A DNA stretch of 52,066 bases from a bacterium (GCA_030649835.1 JAUSES010000063.1:1-52066), one strand, 5' to 3'; positions 8,341 through 16,888 are shown, counted from the stretch's first letter. The notes: generated by a model not told the origin, from the letters alone. A program made the numbers and translations.

Positions 8341-9216
8341 TTACTTTACTCGTTCAATTTTACCCATTCGTTCCTGAATTACACCTTTGATTTCGAGGAC
8401 AGTTAGGATTGAAAGTGTTTGCGCAGGAGGTGTGTCGAGTGAAGCGATAATTTCCTCGCGCTCACGGGGTTCATCTAATAGTACGAGTATCGCTTGTTCT
8501 TCGGGCGTAAAAAGAGTGAGGTCGAGCGATCCGAAGGATTGCTCGACGAAACCAATTTCTTCAAGCAAGTCCTTTGCGCTAGTAATTGGTGTCGCGCCTT
8601 GTCGCAAGAGATTGTTCGTACCTTTTGATGGTGCTGAGAAAATTGAGCCAGGGACTGTGTAAACATTTCTGCTGTACTCGACAGCGAGGCGCGCGGTGAT
8701 GAGCGTGCCGGACTTTTCCTCCGCCTCTATAATTAGTACTCCTTGAGAAATTCCTGCCATTAATCTATTACGTTGTGGAAATGTCCAAATTGCTGCACGT
8801 GCAGTAGGTTCGTATTCTGAAATAAGCGCTCCACCATTTTGAACTATCTCATATGCGAGGTTTAAATTTATTCTTGGACCAATTACTGATGAGTCTATAC
8901 CAGATCCCGGCATTCCTATCGTACGAAGCCCCGCATCTAGTGCGGCGCGGTGCGCAATAGCATCGATCCCCATCGCAAGTCCGGACACGATGACAATAGG
9001 ATAGCCCGCAAGCCCTGCAATAATTCTCTCACATGCCTCCTTGCCGTAGCTCGTGTACTTTCTTGATCCTACTACGGCAAGATAATAATATTGTGACGGG
9101 TCGGGGAGCTCACCCGCTACAAAAAGTTTTTCCGGCACCTGAGGAATTTCCAAAAGCGCTTTTGGGAATTCCTCAGGTGAAAGCATGCTAATAGCATATG
9201 AATTTTTTCCTGTCAT
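8341..9216 (-). CDS. dprA: DNA-processing protein DprA/Smf
   Basis: The 291-residue DprA binds incoming single-stranded DNA during natural transformation and loads RecA. The Rossmann-like core is complete: VVGSRKYTSYG, VSGLAMGIDAIAHRAAL, GSGIDSSVIGPRINLNLA, WTFPQRNRLMAG and EAEEKSGTLITARLA. A short C-terminal winged-helix (LTLFTPEEQAILVLLDEPREREEI) is present. There is no SAM-like N-terminal domain, and the length is on the short side. On the minus strand a TG-n-TAGAAT extended -10 box ends 10 nt before ATG 9216. DNA uptake is a known trait of many CPR bacteria. Nothing else of the competence system lies in this window. Confidence 0.93.
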   Translation of the reverse strand: MTGKNSYAISMLSPEEFPKALLEIPQVPEKLFVAGELPDPSQYYYLAVVGSRKYTSYGKEACERIIAGLAGYPIVIVSGLAMGIDAIAHRAALDAGLRTIGMPGSGIDSSVIGPRINLNLAYEIVQNGGALISEYEPTARAAIWTFPQRNRLMAGISQGVLIIEAEEKSGTLITARLAVEYSRNVYTVPGSIFSAPSKGTNNLLRQGATPITSAKDLLEEIGFVEQSFGSLDLTLFTPEEQAILVLLDEPREREEIIASLDTPPAQTLSILTVLEIKGVIQERMGKIERVK

Positions 9217-9460
9217 AATTTTCCTTATTCTAACACAGTGTACTAAAAGGCAGTTGTTCTAAATGATCAAACTGAAGCCTGCGATAGTCTCTATATGCAA
9301 AGCCATCACCTACACACTCAGGGGGACGGGTATATAAATTGCGTTCTCGTTGCTTTTCTTGTCTAGTTTTGTTAGGTTGTGAGCAGGAGAATATGTAAGC
9401 CAACCCGCACGGCGTTGTTGTGTGGAATGTAGGAATTTGAACTTTGAAAAGGGAGGAACG
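9217..9460. other. Intergenic region between divergent dprA and pyrF
   Basis: No gene. It contains the short dprA upstream region and the pyrF leader, which ends in the Shine-Dalgarno GGGAGGAACG. I could not place a convincing pyrF -35/-10 pair. Confidence 0.5.
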
Positions 9461-10333
9461 ATGAATAGTAGAAATTTCATGGCACTTTTGCGTGCCCAGT
9501 GGGATAAAGGAAATTTTGTTTGCGTCGGGCTTGATCCCGTTCTAAATAAGATTCCTGAAGCAGTACAAATATCAGACGCAGGTCGCCCTGATAGAGGTAT
9601 TGATCCGGAAACATCATTCATTGCATTCAATAGAGATATCATTGATGCAACCAAAGACATTGTATGTGCTTACAAACCCAACATTGCTTTTTATGAAGCG
9701 TATGGTCATGATGGTTTGTCGGCTCTACGTGAGACAATTTGTTACATCAATGAAGTCGCACCAAATGTCCCAGTAATCCTCGATGCAAAACGTGCAGACA
9801 TCGGCAATACAAATGCTGGTTATGTGAGTGCAGCATTTGATTTTTTAAATGCTGATGCGATTACGGTAAGTCCGTATTTTGGTGGCGAAGCACTCTCTCC
9901 ATTTTTGGACCGTGTGAACAAGGGCATTATTGTTTTATGTCGTACGTCCAACGAGGGAGCTGGGGAATTTCAGGATCATCACGTTAGTGTAGCACCTGGA
10001 TACAATGTGCCACTTTATCAGTATGTTGCGCAACACGTTGCTACCTCATGGAACAAGAATGGAAATTGTTTGGTAGTTGTTGGGGCAACACAACCACAGG
10101 AACTTCGTGAAGTTCGCAAGGTTATTGGCGACATGCCAATATTGATTCCGGGTATCGGCGCGCAAGGTGGTGATGTGGAACAAACTGTTATGGCAGGTAA
10201 AGACAGCCGTGGACAGGGTATGATCATTAATTCCTCCCGTGGCATTATTTTTGCCTCAAACGACGCTGACTTCGCAGAACGAGCACGAGAGGAAACACTA
10301 AAGCTTCATAATCTCATCAACCAGTATCGATAA
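9461..10333 (+). CDS. pyrF: Orotidine 5'-phosphate decarboxylase (type 2)
   Basis: The 290-residue enzyme decarboxylates OMP to UMP, the last step of de novo pyrimidine synthesis. The TIM-barrel motifs are FVCVGLDPVLNKIP at the N-terminus, the catalytic VILDAKRADIGNT (K-x-x-D dyad), VVGATQPQELREVR and the phosphate-binding IPGIGAQGGD. The length matches the longer PyrF type 2 family. ATG 9461 is chosen over the earlier in-frame start because GGGAGG lies just upstream. It forms an operon with pyrE, 10 nt downstream. No other pyrimidine gene is in the window, so salvage-like use of orotate or a split pathway is possible. Confidence 0.95.
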   Translation: MNSRNFMALLRAQWDKGNFVCVGLDPVLNKIPEAVQISDAGRPDRGIDPETSFIAFNRDIIDATKDIVCAYKPNIAFYEAYGHDGLSALRETICYINEVAPNVPVILDAKRADIGNTNAGYVSAAFDFLNADAITVSPYFGGEALSPFLDRVNKGIIVLCRTSNEGAGEFQDHHVSVAPGYNVPLYQYVAQHVATSWNKNGNCLVVVGATQPQELREVRKVIGDMPILIPGIGAQGGDVEQTVMAGKDSRGQGMIINSSRGIIFASNDADFAERAREETLKLHNLINQYR

Positions 10334-10343
10334 GGAGAAGAAA

Positions 10344-11017
10344 ATGAGACACCCAAGTGCTCATCCGCAGTACGCAACACGTATAAACTTCATTAACTGG
10401 GCGCTCAGGATCGGTGCCATTGAGCTTGTTCCTCGGGAGCTGAAGAGTGGGCGAATTTCGCCATACTACTTTAATTCCGGATTGTTCAATACGGGACACA
10501 CTCTTTCAACACTTGTTCAGGAATATACAAAGGTGATTCATCTTAACTTTAATCCTGATGTGATCTTTGGCCCTGCGTATAAAGGTATTCCGCTTGTTGC
10601 AGGTGTTGCGATAGCCCTCGGTAATAGTGTCGGGTACGCCTTCAACCGCAAGGAAGAAAAGGCCCATGGTGAAGGAGGGATCCTTGCCGGGTCCCCGCTT
10701 GAAGGAAAAAAGGTACTGATCATTGACGATGTGATGACCACGGGGACTTCATCTGGCGAAGCTGTTGAAATTATTCGCGCAAACGGCGGAACCCCATTGG
10801 CTGTGTGATTGCATTTGATCGGCAAGAACGCGGAAAAGAAAGCGAACTTTCAGCAGTACAGGAATTTCAGAAGAATTATGGAATACCTGTTCAAGCCGTC
10901 GCAACATTTGAGGATCTGATTGATCTCCTCAAGAATTCTACAGCCGGAAGCAAATATGATTTGCGAGGGGATATTCTTGAAAAAATCCTCGCGTATCAAA
11001 AGGAGTACGGGGTTTAG
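10344..11017 (+). pseudogene. pyrE: Orotate phosphoribosyltransferase, split by a one-base frameshift
   Basis: PyrE converts orotate and PRPP to OMP for PyrF. The first part (10344-10808, good AAGGAGA Shine-Dalgarno) has GRISPYYFNSGLFNTG, YAFNRKEEKAHGEGG and the PRPP loop VLIIDDVMTTGTSSGEA. The expected continuation, G-C-V-I-A-F-D-R-Q-E-R-G, lies in the -1 frame, so a single base is missing near the CCCC run at about 10791. The second part can start at GTG 10805, overlapping the TGA stop in GTGA, so two-piece expression by translational coupling cannot be excluded. All catalytic parts are present across the two frames. It may be a sequencing error, a mutation or a split gene. Confidence 0.85.
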
Positions 11018-11036
11018 TAAAAACTCTGTATTCAAG

Positions 11037-11067
11037 ACCAGCCTCTTTCAAACGGGGCTGGTTTTTG
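11037..11067 (+). terminator. Terminator of the pyrFE operon
   Basis: Stem ACCAGCC / GGCTGGT is followed by TTTTT. Confidence 0.8.
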
Positions 11068-11071
11068 TATT

Positions 11072-11099
11072 TTGCCACCCTCAAAAATAGTTGTATAAT
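11072..11099 (+). promoter_or_regulatory. Promoter of the small gene at 11170
   Basis: TTGCCA (11072-11077), a 16-nt spacer and TATAAT (11094-11099). The leader is about 65 nt and ends in GGGAGGTG. Confidence 0.65.
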
Positions 11100-11169
11100 A
11101 GATGCAGAGGTTCAGCAGTTGCAGGTGGTCATTTTGCTTCCTAACTTTTTGAAAAGAGGGAGGTGTGAC

Positions 11170-11502
11170 ATGAATTTTGGTTTTAATCCTAATCAAAATA
11201 ACCTTATCGTAAGCTTTACTGACAAGGAGAAGGACTGGTGTTTGCAACTTATTGAAATTGCAATTGAGGAGGAAAGTGAGAGGGGGGCAAGACTTCCGTC
11301 TCCTGATCAACTTCGGTTGCGTCGGAGCAACGAGCTTCCGAACGACTACTATCTTGATTTTAGTTTCGAACATCTCTCTCTCGGCATGGCCTTTCTAAGA
11401 AATATATATGAAAGAAGAGTGGGGCCGAATGATTCTGAAAAAATGGAGGAAATTTTGTTTAAAATACATGTACTCTGCGGAGATGATACTGTCTACCACT
11501 GA
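11170..11502 (+). CDS. Hypothetical protein, 110 aa
   Basis: Family not recognised. The start ATG 11170 follows GAGGGAGGTG, while an upstream in-frame ATG (11065) lies before the promoter -10 box and is rejected. The product is soluble and acidic with an amphipathic helical look (DKEKDWCLQLIEIAIEEESE) and contains LPSPDQLRLRRSNELPNDYYLD in the middle. It has its own promoter and terminator (11524-11553), so it is a monocistronic unit of the same design as the genes at 7983, 26786 and 27102. Confidence 0.6.
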   Translation: MNFGFNPNQNNLIVSFTDKEKDWCLQLIEIAIEEESERGARLPSPDQLRLRRSNELPNDYYLDFSFEHLSLGMAFLRNIYERRVGPNDSEKMEEILFKIHVLCGDDTVYH

Positions 11503-11523
11503 TACCAAAAGTTTTAAGAAGTA

Positions 11524-11553
11524 CCCGGGGTGACAAGCCCCGGTTTTGTTTTT
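11524..11553 (+). terminator. Terminator after the 110-aa gene
   Basis: Stem CCGGGG / CCCCGG with a 7-nt loop and a T-rich tail. Confidence 0.75.
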
Positions 11554-11581
11554 ATGTGGAGAGTGCGGTATCATTACTTCA

Positions 11582-12548
11582 ATGTTTGAAATATTCTTGA
11601 TTATTTTAGGGCTTGTCATCTTTGAGACGGTGATGAGTATCGACAATGCGGTGGTGAATGCCGACGTTCTTTCGACGATGAAGAGTAGGCGCGCGAAACG
11701 ATTCTTCCTGACGTGGGGTATTCTTTTTGCGGTGTTCGTGGTGCGCGGTGTCTTGCCGTCACTCATTGTTTACCTTTCTACTCCCAACATAGGACTCTGG
11801 GGTGCCATCTCAGCTATTTGGAAAAATGACCCGAGTGTGACCGTCGCAGTAATGGCGGCAACCCCAATTATTATGATTGCGGGTGGAATGTTCCTTGTGC
11901 TTCTCTGGGCGCATTGGCTTTTTATGGAGGATAAAAAGTTTGGACTTCCGCATGAATGGTATGTGCAGAAATACGGCGCGGTATGGTTTTCCTCCGTAGC
12001 AGCACTTCTTCTTGTCGGGGTGCTGTATAAAATAAACAGTTCGTTCTTTGAGGATCCAATGAAGCTCGCGCTTGCGGCGGCGGTTGGCTTTAGTGTGTTT
12101 TTTATAACGCAGGGATTTAAAGATAATGCAGAGGAGATAGAGGAGCGCATCATTGCATCGGGCGAACACAGCAGTATGTCCGTCCGACTGGTCCAAGGTC
12201 CTTTTTCTTGAAGTCTTGGACACCGTGTTTAGTATCGACGGGGTAGTGGGGGCCTTTGCATTTACAACTTCGGTACCGATGATTCTCATCGGTACCGGTA
12301 TCGGCGCTATTGTGGTGCGTCAGCTTACGATGTACGGGGTCGATCGCATCCGCTCGTACAGCTATTTGAAAAACGGTGCAATGTACTCGATCGGTTTTCT
12401 CGGCTTCGTGATGATTCTTGAAGCCTTTGGCGCACACATCCCCGCGTGGTTCTCGCCATGCGTGACCATAACCGTGGTCGGCTATTTCTTCTGGAAGTCA
12501 GTTGCGGAAAATAAGAGGCTCGCCACGGTACCCCAGACAAATGAGTAA
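11582..12548 (+). pseudogene. TerC/DUF475-family membrane protein, frameshifted by a 4-bp duplication
   Basis: The two reading frames together encode one polytopic membrane protein of the TerC/DUF475 type (metal-ion related; tellurium resistance family in name). Part one (from ATG 11582) has the family signature FETVMSIDNAVVNADVL and runs to TGA 12209-12211. Part two continues in another frame with SDWSKVLFLEVLDTVFSIDGVVGAFAF. The break falls at ATGTCCGTCCGACTGG: removing one of the two tandem TCCG units (about 12178-12186) restores S-S-M-S-D-W-S-K. This is the mirror-image SIDN/SID repeat typical of the family. It is a recent mutation, phase variation or a sequence error. Confidence 0.8.
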
Positions 12549-12572
12549 GAATGGCGGCCGTAGCGTTAAACT

Positions 12573-12707
12573 AGAACCCATCTCAAATTAAATTTGAGCC
12601 TTATCGGTCGGCAAGCCACTTCAGGGGTTTTTGAAAACAAAGTTTTCAAAAACCCCTGAAGTCTGGTAATCTGTATATTATTAGCGGTTTAATTTGAGAT
12701 AGGTTCT
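12573..12707. repeat. Nested palindrome in front of the AI-2E permease gene
   Basis: Outer arms AGAACCCATCTCAAATTAAA (12573-12592) and the inverted copy at 12688-12707 match at 19 of 20 bases. Inside is a perfect 20-bp hairpin (12619-12638 with 12642-12661, loop AAA). The left outer arm can also fold locally (CTCAAAT / ATTTGAG). The right arm abuts the -10 box of the next gene. Confidence 0.85.
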
Positions 12708-12709
12708 GG

Positions 12710-12715
12710 TATAAT
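12710..12715 (+). promoter_or_regulatory. Extended -10 box of the AI-2E permease gene
   Basis: TGG-TATAAT ends 9 nt before ATG 12725, giving a transcript with almost no leader. Confidence 0.55.
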
Positions 12716-12724
12716 AAAAGCACC

Positions 12725-13756
12725 ATGGCAAATCAGAAATCAGAACTTTATTTTCTCCTTGCAGTTCTCGCAGGGGTTGGTCTTCTTGTTTTTTTCATTT
12801 TTCAGCCATTTATTTATGCTCTTATATTGGCAGTTATTTTTGCAACAGTATTTTCACCCGTACACAAAAGAATTCTCAGCATGATGAACGAACGACATGC
12901 CACCTCGGCAATTTTGTCTACCATTTTTGTTTTGGTTGTGATTTTTGTGCCCATCACTCTCCTCAGTACACAGATTTTTAAGGAAGCCACTCAACTCTCA
13001 GAGACTATTGTAGAGAACGGAGGAACCACGGGGATGATGATCTGGCTCGAGGACATGGTGAGAGGACTCGGTATCACATCACTCCCGGCGAGCACTTTTG
13101 ACATCAACCAGTATCTTAAGCAAGGTCTTGTTTGGCTGACAGAGCATCTCGGGACCGTATTTTCCAATATTGCAAAAATAGTTTCGAGCATAATCGTGAT
13201 GCTCTTTGCGCTCTACTACTTGTTTAAAGAGGGAAGCGAGCTCAAAAAGAACGCTATCACACTAAGCCCCCTTCAGGATGTACACGATGAGACTATTTTT
13301 CGAAAACTTGAAATAGCAATAAACTCGGTAGTGCGGGGAAGTATCGCCGTGGGGCTGGTGCAAGGAGTGTTAACTGCCATTGGGCTCGCTATCTTCGGCG
13401 TTCCAAACCCCGTGCTGTGGGGAAGTGTCGCTGCGGTGACCGCGCTCATTCCTGCCATTGGCACCTCTATTGTACTTCTCCCTGCGATTTTGTTTCTCTT
13501 TTTTACTGGTCAGGAGCCGTCTGCTCTCGGGCTATTGGTGTGGGGAATAGTTGCTGTGGGGCTCGTTGACAATGTGTTGGGGCCTAAGCTCGTTGGCAAG
13601 GGCGCCAAGCTTCACCCATTCCTTATTCTTCTTTCCATTTTGGGCGGTGTCACATTTTTTGGTCCGGTTGGATTCCTCTTTGGACCACTTGTTCTCGCTC
13701 TTCTCTTTGCATTTCTCGAAATTTATTCCACTGTTTTGAGGAAGCGCGGAGCATAA
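12725..13756 (+). CDS. AI-2E transporter family (TqsA/PerM-like) membrane protein
   Basis: The 343-residue protein has the family architecture: two or three N-terminal membrane helices (LLAVLAGVGLLVFFIFQPFI, LILAVIFATVFSPVHKRI), a central amphipathic soluble stretch, and a C-terminal bundle with the conserved GxxxxVLTAIGLAIFGVPNPVLWGSVAAVTALIPAIGT region and VDNVLGPKLVGKG. Family members were named for autoinducer-2 export, but several act as ion antiporters, so the substrate here is open. It is the first gene of a short operon with tsaC (10 nt downstream) and trmH. Its -10 box is 9 nt from ATG, behind a nested palindrome. Confidence 0.88.
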   Translation: MANQKSELYFLLAVLAGVGLLVFFIFQPFIYALILAVIFATVFSPVHKRILSMMNERHATSAILSTIFVLVVIFVPITLLSTQIFKEATQLSETIVENGGTTGMMIWLEDMVRGLGITSLPASTFDINQYLKQGLVWLTEHLGTVFSNIAKIVSSIIVMLFALYYLFKEGSELKKNAITLSPLQDVHDETIFRKLEIAINSVVRGSIAVGLVQGVLTAIGLAIFGVPNPVLWGSVAAVTALIPAIGTSIVLLPAILFLFFTGQEPSALGLLVWGIVAVGLVDNVLGPKLVGKGAKLHPFLILLSILGGVTFFGPVGFLFGPLVLALLFAFLEIYSTVLRKRGA

Positions 13757-13766
13757 TCAATTAAGT

Positions 13767-14309
13767 GTGGATGAGAAAATAATTAAGATATTGAAGAAAG
13801 GAGGTGTTGGAGTACTTCTTACCGATACTTTGTATGGGATGGTATCTGCCGCAGAAAACAAAAAAGCAGTTGAGAGAATTTACAATATAAAAGGGAGAAA
13901 TGAAAAGAAGCCACTCATCATTTTAATTTCCAATGTCAGTGACGTCGAGCGTTTTGGAGTGAACCTCGATGAGGAGGCCCGAGAGTTATTAGGGAAGTTT
14001 TGGCCGGGGGCAGTGAGCGTCATATTGCCCTGTGGTCTGAAAAAGTTTGAGTACCTGCATCGTGGCACAAAAACCCTCGCATTCAGAATACCTAATAAAA
14101 AATCCCTGATTGATATTATAAAGAAGACGGGGTCGCTTGTAGCACCGAGCGCAAATCCAGAGGGGCTTCCTCCCGCCAAAAACATCACCGAAGCAAAGCG
14201 CTATTTTGGTGATACGGTGGACTTTTACCAAAGCGGCGGAAATCCAAAAACAAAGCCTTCGACAATTGTTTCAATAATAAAAGGTGAGGTAGTAATAATT
14301 AGAAAATGA
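13767..14309 (+). CDS. tsaC: L-threonylcarbamoyladenylate synthase (TsaC/Sua5/YrdC)
   Basis: The 180-residue YrdC-fold enzyme makes threonylcarbamoyl-AMP from threonine, bicarbonate and ATP for the t6A modification of tRNA. Visible motifs are GVGVLLTDTLYGMV, the KGRNEKKPLIILISN segment that binds ATP and carbonate, SLVAPSANPEGLPPA and KPSTIVSI. It is the short TsaC form without the Sua5 C-terminal domain. The start is GTG 13767 (no better ATG in frame) and no Shine-Dalgarno is visible. It follows the permease by 10 nt and overlaps the next gene by ATGA, so translation is likely coupled. The pairing with a tRNA methylase fits tRNA modification. Confidence 0.9.
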   Translation: MDEKIIKILKKGGVGVLLTDTLYGMVSAAENKKAVERIYNIKGRNEKKPLIILISNVSDVERFGVNLDEEARELLGKFWPGAVSVILPCGLKKFEYLHRGTKTLAFRIPNKKSLIDIIKKTGSLVAPSANPEGLPPAKNITEAKRYFGDTVDFYQSGGNPKTKPSTIVSIIKGEVVIIRK

Positions 14310-14782
14310 GTACCAGAAAAACAGTTGCTATTCTCGACAATCTCCGTAGTGTTCACAATGTGGGCTCGATTTTCCGCACGGCAAATGCGGTAGGAATTGA
14401 GAAAATATATTTGTGTGGCACAACACCAACACCGCTTGATAATAAAGGAGAAAAAAGAAAAGATTTTGCAAAGGTTGCACTAGGTGCAGAGGACACGGTG
14501 AAGTGGGAATATATTGAGAGTACTTTCGAATGCGTGAAGAGGCTGAAAGAAGAAAATTATTATGTTGTTGCTCTTGAGCAGGACGAGAAGTCAGTTGACT
14601 ACAAAAGTATAGTGCCGGAAAAGAAAACTGCATTTGTGATAGGGAACGAAGTGGATGGTATTTTCCCCGAGGTGCTTGTGCAGAGCGACATTATCGCCGA
14701 AATCCCCATGCTTGGCACAAAAGAGTCGCTCAATGTGACAATAGCGTTTGGGGTTGCGGTGTATCGGATATTGGGAGTGTGA
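14306..14782 (+). CDS. SpoU/TrmH-family RNA 2'-O-methyltransferase
   Basis: The 158-residue protein is a single SPOUT domain with no N-terminal substrate-binding domain. Motif 1 is LRSVHNVGSIFRTANAVGIE (N and R catalytic/binding). Motif 2 is FVIGNEVDGI and motif 3 is IPMLGTKESLNVTIAFGVAVY, which form the knotted SAM site. The target RNA (tRNA position 18 or rRNA) cannot be told from sequence. The start ATG overlaps the tsaC stop by 4 nt (ATGA). Confidence 0.88.
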   Translation: MSTRKTVAILDNLRSVHNVGSIFRTANAVGIEKIYLCGTTPTPLDNKGEKRKDFAKVALGAEDTVKWEYIESTFECVKRLKEENYYVVALEQDEKSVDYKSIVPEKKTAFVIGNEVDGIFPEVLVQSDIIAEIPMLGTKESLNVTIAFGVAVYRILGV

Positions 14783-14803
14783 TCTTAATTCAGTTTTGCG
14801 CTT

Positions 14804-14833
14804 GACCCCCCCCGTACAAACATGATAGACTCG
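14804..14833 (+). promoter_or_regulatory. Putative promoter before the propeller-peptidase locus
   Basis: TTGACC (14804-14809) and TAGACT (14828-14833) are spaced 18 nt. An inverted GATGT/ACATC pair and a strong Shine-Dalgarno followed by a 4-codon ORF (14884-14898) lie downstream. Confidence 0.4.
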
Positions 14834-14883
14834 CCACAGATGTTGCATTTCTGACATCCAACTTACACAAGGAGAATACAAAT

Positions 14884-14898
14884 GAATTCATCATAGTT
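14884..14898 (+). other. Four-codon mini-ORF with strong Shine-Dalgarno
   Basis: AAGGAG (14871-14876) is followed 7 nt later by ATG AAT TCA TCA TAG. Either a leader peptide or the remnant of a deleted gene start; nothing in the sequence decides. Confidence 0.3.
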
Positions 14899-14968
14899 CT
14901 TTAACACAAACATGGTACACTGAAATTGAATATCACTTCATCAATCATATCTTATGAGGAATCTCACA

Positions 14969-16093
14969 ATGAAAACAAAACTCTTAATTCTGTTAGGCAT
15001 TACACTTGCGGTGCTTTCTGCATTTGCGGTGGCGGGGAATCTGCTTACTCCACCGTGGAGTGCAGGAAATGTTTCGCCAGAGAACACAAATCTGTCGGAC
15101 GAAAAACCTGAACCTCCCCTCGTCATTACAAAAGACCTAAATGTTCTCAAAGGCAGAGGGCTTTTCTATGCCGAGAATGGCTCGCTCCATAAAGAAGAAA
15201 TTTCTCCCGATGGTACCCTTGCAACCACAAGTAAAATAGTGGCAACGGGGTCAATTCGGCTTGTGGATCAGAATGACGACGCTGTCTTGTTTGTTAAGAG
15301 CCTGTCTTCTGGAGAATATAGCTCTAATAACGAGCTATGGCTCCTTGATAAGATAACGGGATTGTCACAGAAAATAATCAATAGAGTAGCTGTTGGTGGC
15401 GAAGGGAGGATTTCTCCACAGGGGAATCTTATTGCCGTAGTTACCTACGATAATGAACTCCTACTTCTCGCACGAGATGGAGATGGTCTTGTTACCCAAA
15501 TTGGCGTTCACGGCATCTCCCCAATGTTTTCCCCTGATGGTAAGAAAATCGCCTACATAAAACTCAAAGACGAGAAAATCAATCTCGGCGATGAGGATAT
15601 GTTTCAAGGTGTTGCGATTTACGACCTAGTTACAGGGGAAGATAGTATTGCTTCCAAAGCAGGCACAGAAGGGAAAGAGTACAGAATCACCGGATGGTCG
15701 CCTGACGGTAAGAGAATATACTTTCCTTCTTCAAACGATGCCATATGGTCTGTCGCTCTTGATGGAAATGGAAAAAGACAGGAGACAAACAATGGAATAG
15801 AGTCACCTTTCGTTTCAACCTACTTGAGTCAGTTGCTTTTTGCTGATGACGGAACTACTGCGTTTGGCGAGGCAGACGGTGTCTGGGCTTTTAAACTCGG
15901 TAATGATGGTGAATTCCTTGGCGCGAAAAAAGTTGTGGAAGGAGTTGATGGCAACATATCAATGTTGAGTTGGCTTGAAAAGGGGAAGAGTATCAATTTC
16001 CGTCCTTATGGAGGCGTTATTAATCCAGCTACAGGAAAGATGTTCCCCAAAGCATTCACAACTGTCTATCGCGTTTCAGATTTGAAACAATAG
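14969..16093 (+). CDS. Secreted WD40-like (PD40/TolB-type) beta-propeller protein
   Basis: The 374-residue protein has an N-terminal signal/anchor (KTKLLILLGITLAVLSAFAVAG) followed by a low-complexity linker (NTNLSDEKPEPP) and a propeller with PD40 blades: MFSPDGKKIAYIKL and WSPDGKRIYFPS. The start ATG 14969 is preceded by GAGGA; an in-frame ATG five codons upstream lacks one. It is paralogous to the truncated gene at the left window edge. It lies 30 nt before an M23 peptidase, the same pairing as at the decayed copy, which suggests the two secreted proteins work together at the wall. The exact function is unknown. Confidence 0.8.
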   Translation: MKTKLLILLGITLAVLSAFAVAGNLLTPPWSAGNVSPENTNLSDEKPEPPLVITKDLNVLKGRGLFYAENGSLHKEEISPDGTLATTSKIVATGSIRLVDQNDDAVLFVKSLSSGEYSSNNELWLLDKITGLSQKIINRVAVGGEGRISPQGNLIAVVTYDNELLLLARDGDGLVTQIGVHGISPMFSPDGKKIAYIKLKDEKINLGDEDMFQGVAIYDLVTGEDSIASKAGTEGKEYRITGWSPDGKRIYFPSSNDAIWSVALDGNGKRQETNNGIESPFVSTYLSQLLFADDGTTAFGEADGVWAFKLGNDGEFLGAKKVVEGVDGNISMLSWLEKGKSINFRPYGGVINPATGKMFPKAFTTVYRVSDLKQ

Positions 16094-16123
16094 TTCTGTA
16101 CACATTAAAAAAGGAGAAGTGAA

Positions 16124-16741
16124 ATGAATAAAGCTTATTTGGCTGGTTTGGTGTTGGTTGTCGTGAGTCTTTCCGCGGAGGCGGCATTGATTAGGTGGCC
16201 GCTTGATTTTTACGCAGGATACTCGCGATGGTACGATAATAATCCGAGTGCGGGAGCTGTGCGTCGCTATGATGGCAATACGCAACTTTCTCCGCCCCCT
16301 TACTATATTGCCTATGATGGGCATGTTGGTACCGATATTAAAGGTGGAGGAATTGACCCCGCGTATATTCGTGCCGGCGCAAGTGGGGTTGTGTACCAGA
16401 AAGTGAACACCTGTGCCGACACACCTGTTCCTGGTTGCGGATCTGGTTTCGGCAACCATGTACGCATAGAGCATCCAGATGGGATGGTTACTATTTATGC
16501 ACACATGCTACAAGCATCTATACGACCAGAGGGAAGTGTTATTTGCGGCAACCTTGTGGGGCTCATTGGAAATTCTGGTTCCTCAGACGGGCGACATCTC
16601 CATTTGGAGTTCAGACGAGACAGGTATCTTCCCCCGAGAACTTTTGACCCATTTAATGGGGCAGGAAACATTGGTGTTAGCTACTGGACCAACCAGAACG
16701 GTAACACTGCTCCGGTGAATCCATCCATGACATGTTCATAA
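16124..16741 (+). CDS. Secreted M23-family (LytM-like) zinc peptidase
   Basis: The 205-residue protein has a signal peptide (MNKAYLAGLVLVVVSLSAEA) and one M23 domain. The zinc ligands are visible: HVGTD (H and D of the HxxxD motif), and YAHM and HLHLE near the C-terminus (HxH). Four cysteines in the mature part may form disulphides, consistent with export. M23 enzymes cut peptide crosslinks of peptidoglycan, so wall remodelling or attack on a neighbouring cell is likely. AAAAAAGGAGAAG before ATG is a strong Shine-Dalgarno. The start ISPP...HVGTD region keeps all residues that the broken copy at 1009 also has. A terminator follows at 16784. Confidence 0.9.
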   Translation: MNKAYLAGLVLVVVSLSAEAALIRWPLDFYAGYSRWYDNNPSAGAVRRYDGNTQLSPPPYYIAYDGHVGTDIKGGGIDPAYIRAGASGVVYQKVNTCADTPVPGCGSGFGNHVRIEHPDGMVTIYAHMLQASIRPEGSVICGNLVGLIGNSGSSDGRHLHLEFRRDRYLPPRTFDPFNGAGNIGVSYWTNQNGNTAPVNPSMTCS

Positions 16742-16783
16742 TGTATCAGTGTTCATAAAAAAATAGTTCTTTAGTTTCAACTT

Positions 16784-16817
16784 ACACCCCCGAGATTTTT
16801 TTCGGGGGTGTTTTTAT
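16784..16817 (+). terminator. Terminator after the M23 peptidase
   Basis: Stem ACACCCCCG / CGGGGGTGT with a T-rich loop, then TTTTTAT. Confidence 0.88.
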
Positions 16818-16831
16818 ATAATTTTTTCTTT

Positions 16832-16859
16832 TTGATATTTAGACTTTTTCTGCTAGAAT
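16832..16859 (+). promoter_or_regulatory. Promoter of the ATP synthase operon
   Basis: TTGATA (16832-16837), a 16-nt spacer and TGC-TAGAAT (16854-16859, extended -10). The start site would be near 16866, leaving a leader of 220-285 nt before atpB. Confidence 0.7.
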
Positions 16860-16888
16860 GCGCTCAATTATTGAAGACAAAGGGATTC

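Noticed and set aside
10789-10808. Programmed -1 frameshift in pyrE
   Set aside because: There is no convincing X-XXY-YYZ heptamer or downstream pseudoknot; a missing base in the C run is simpler.
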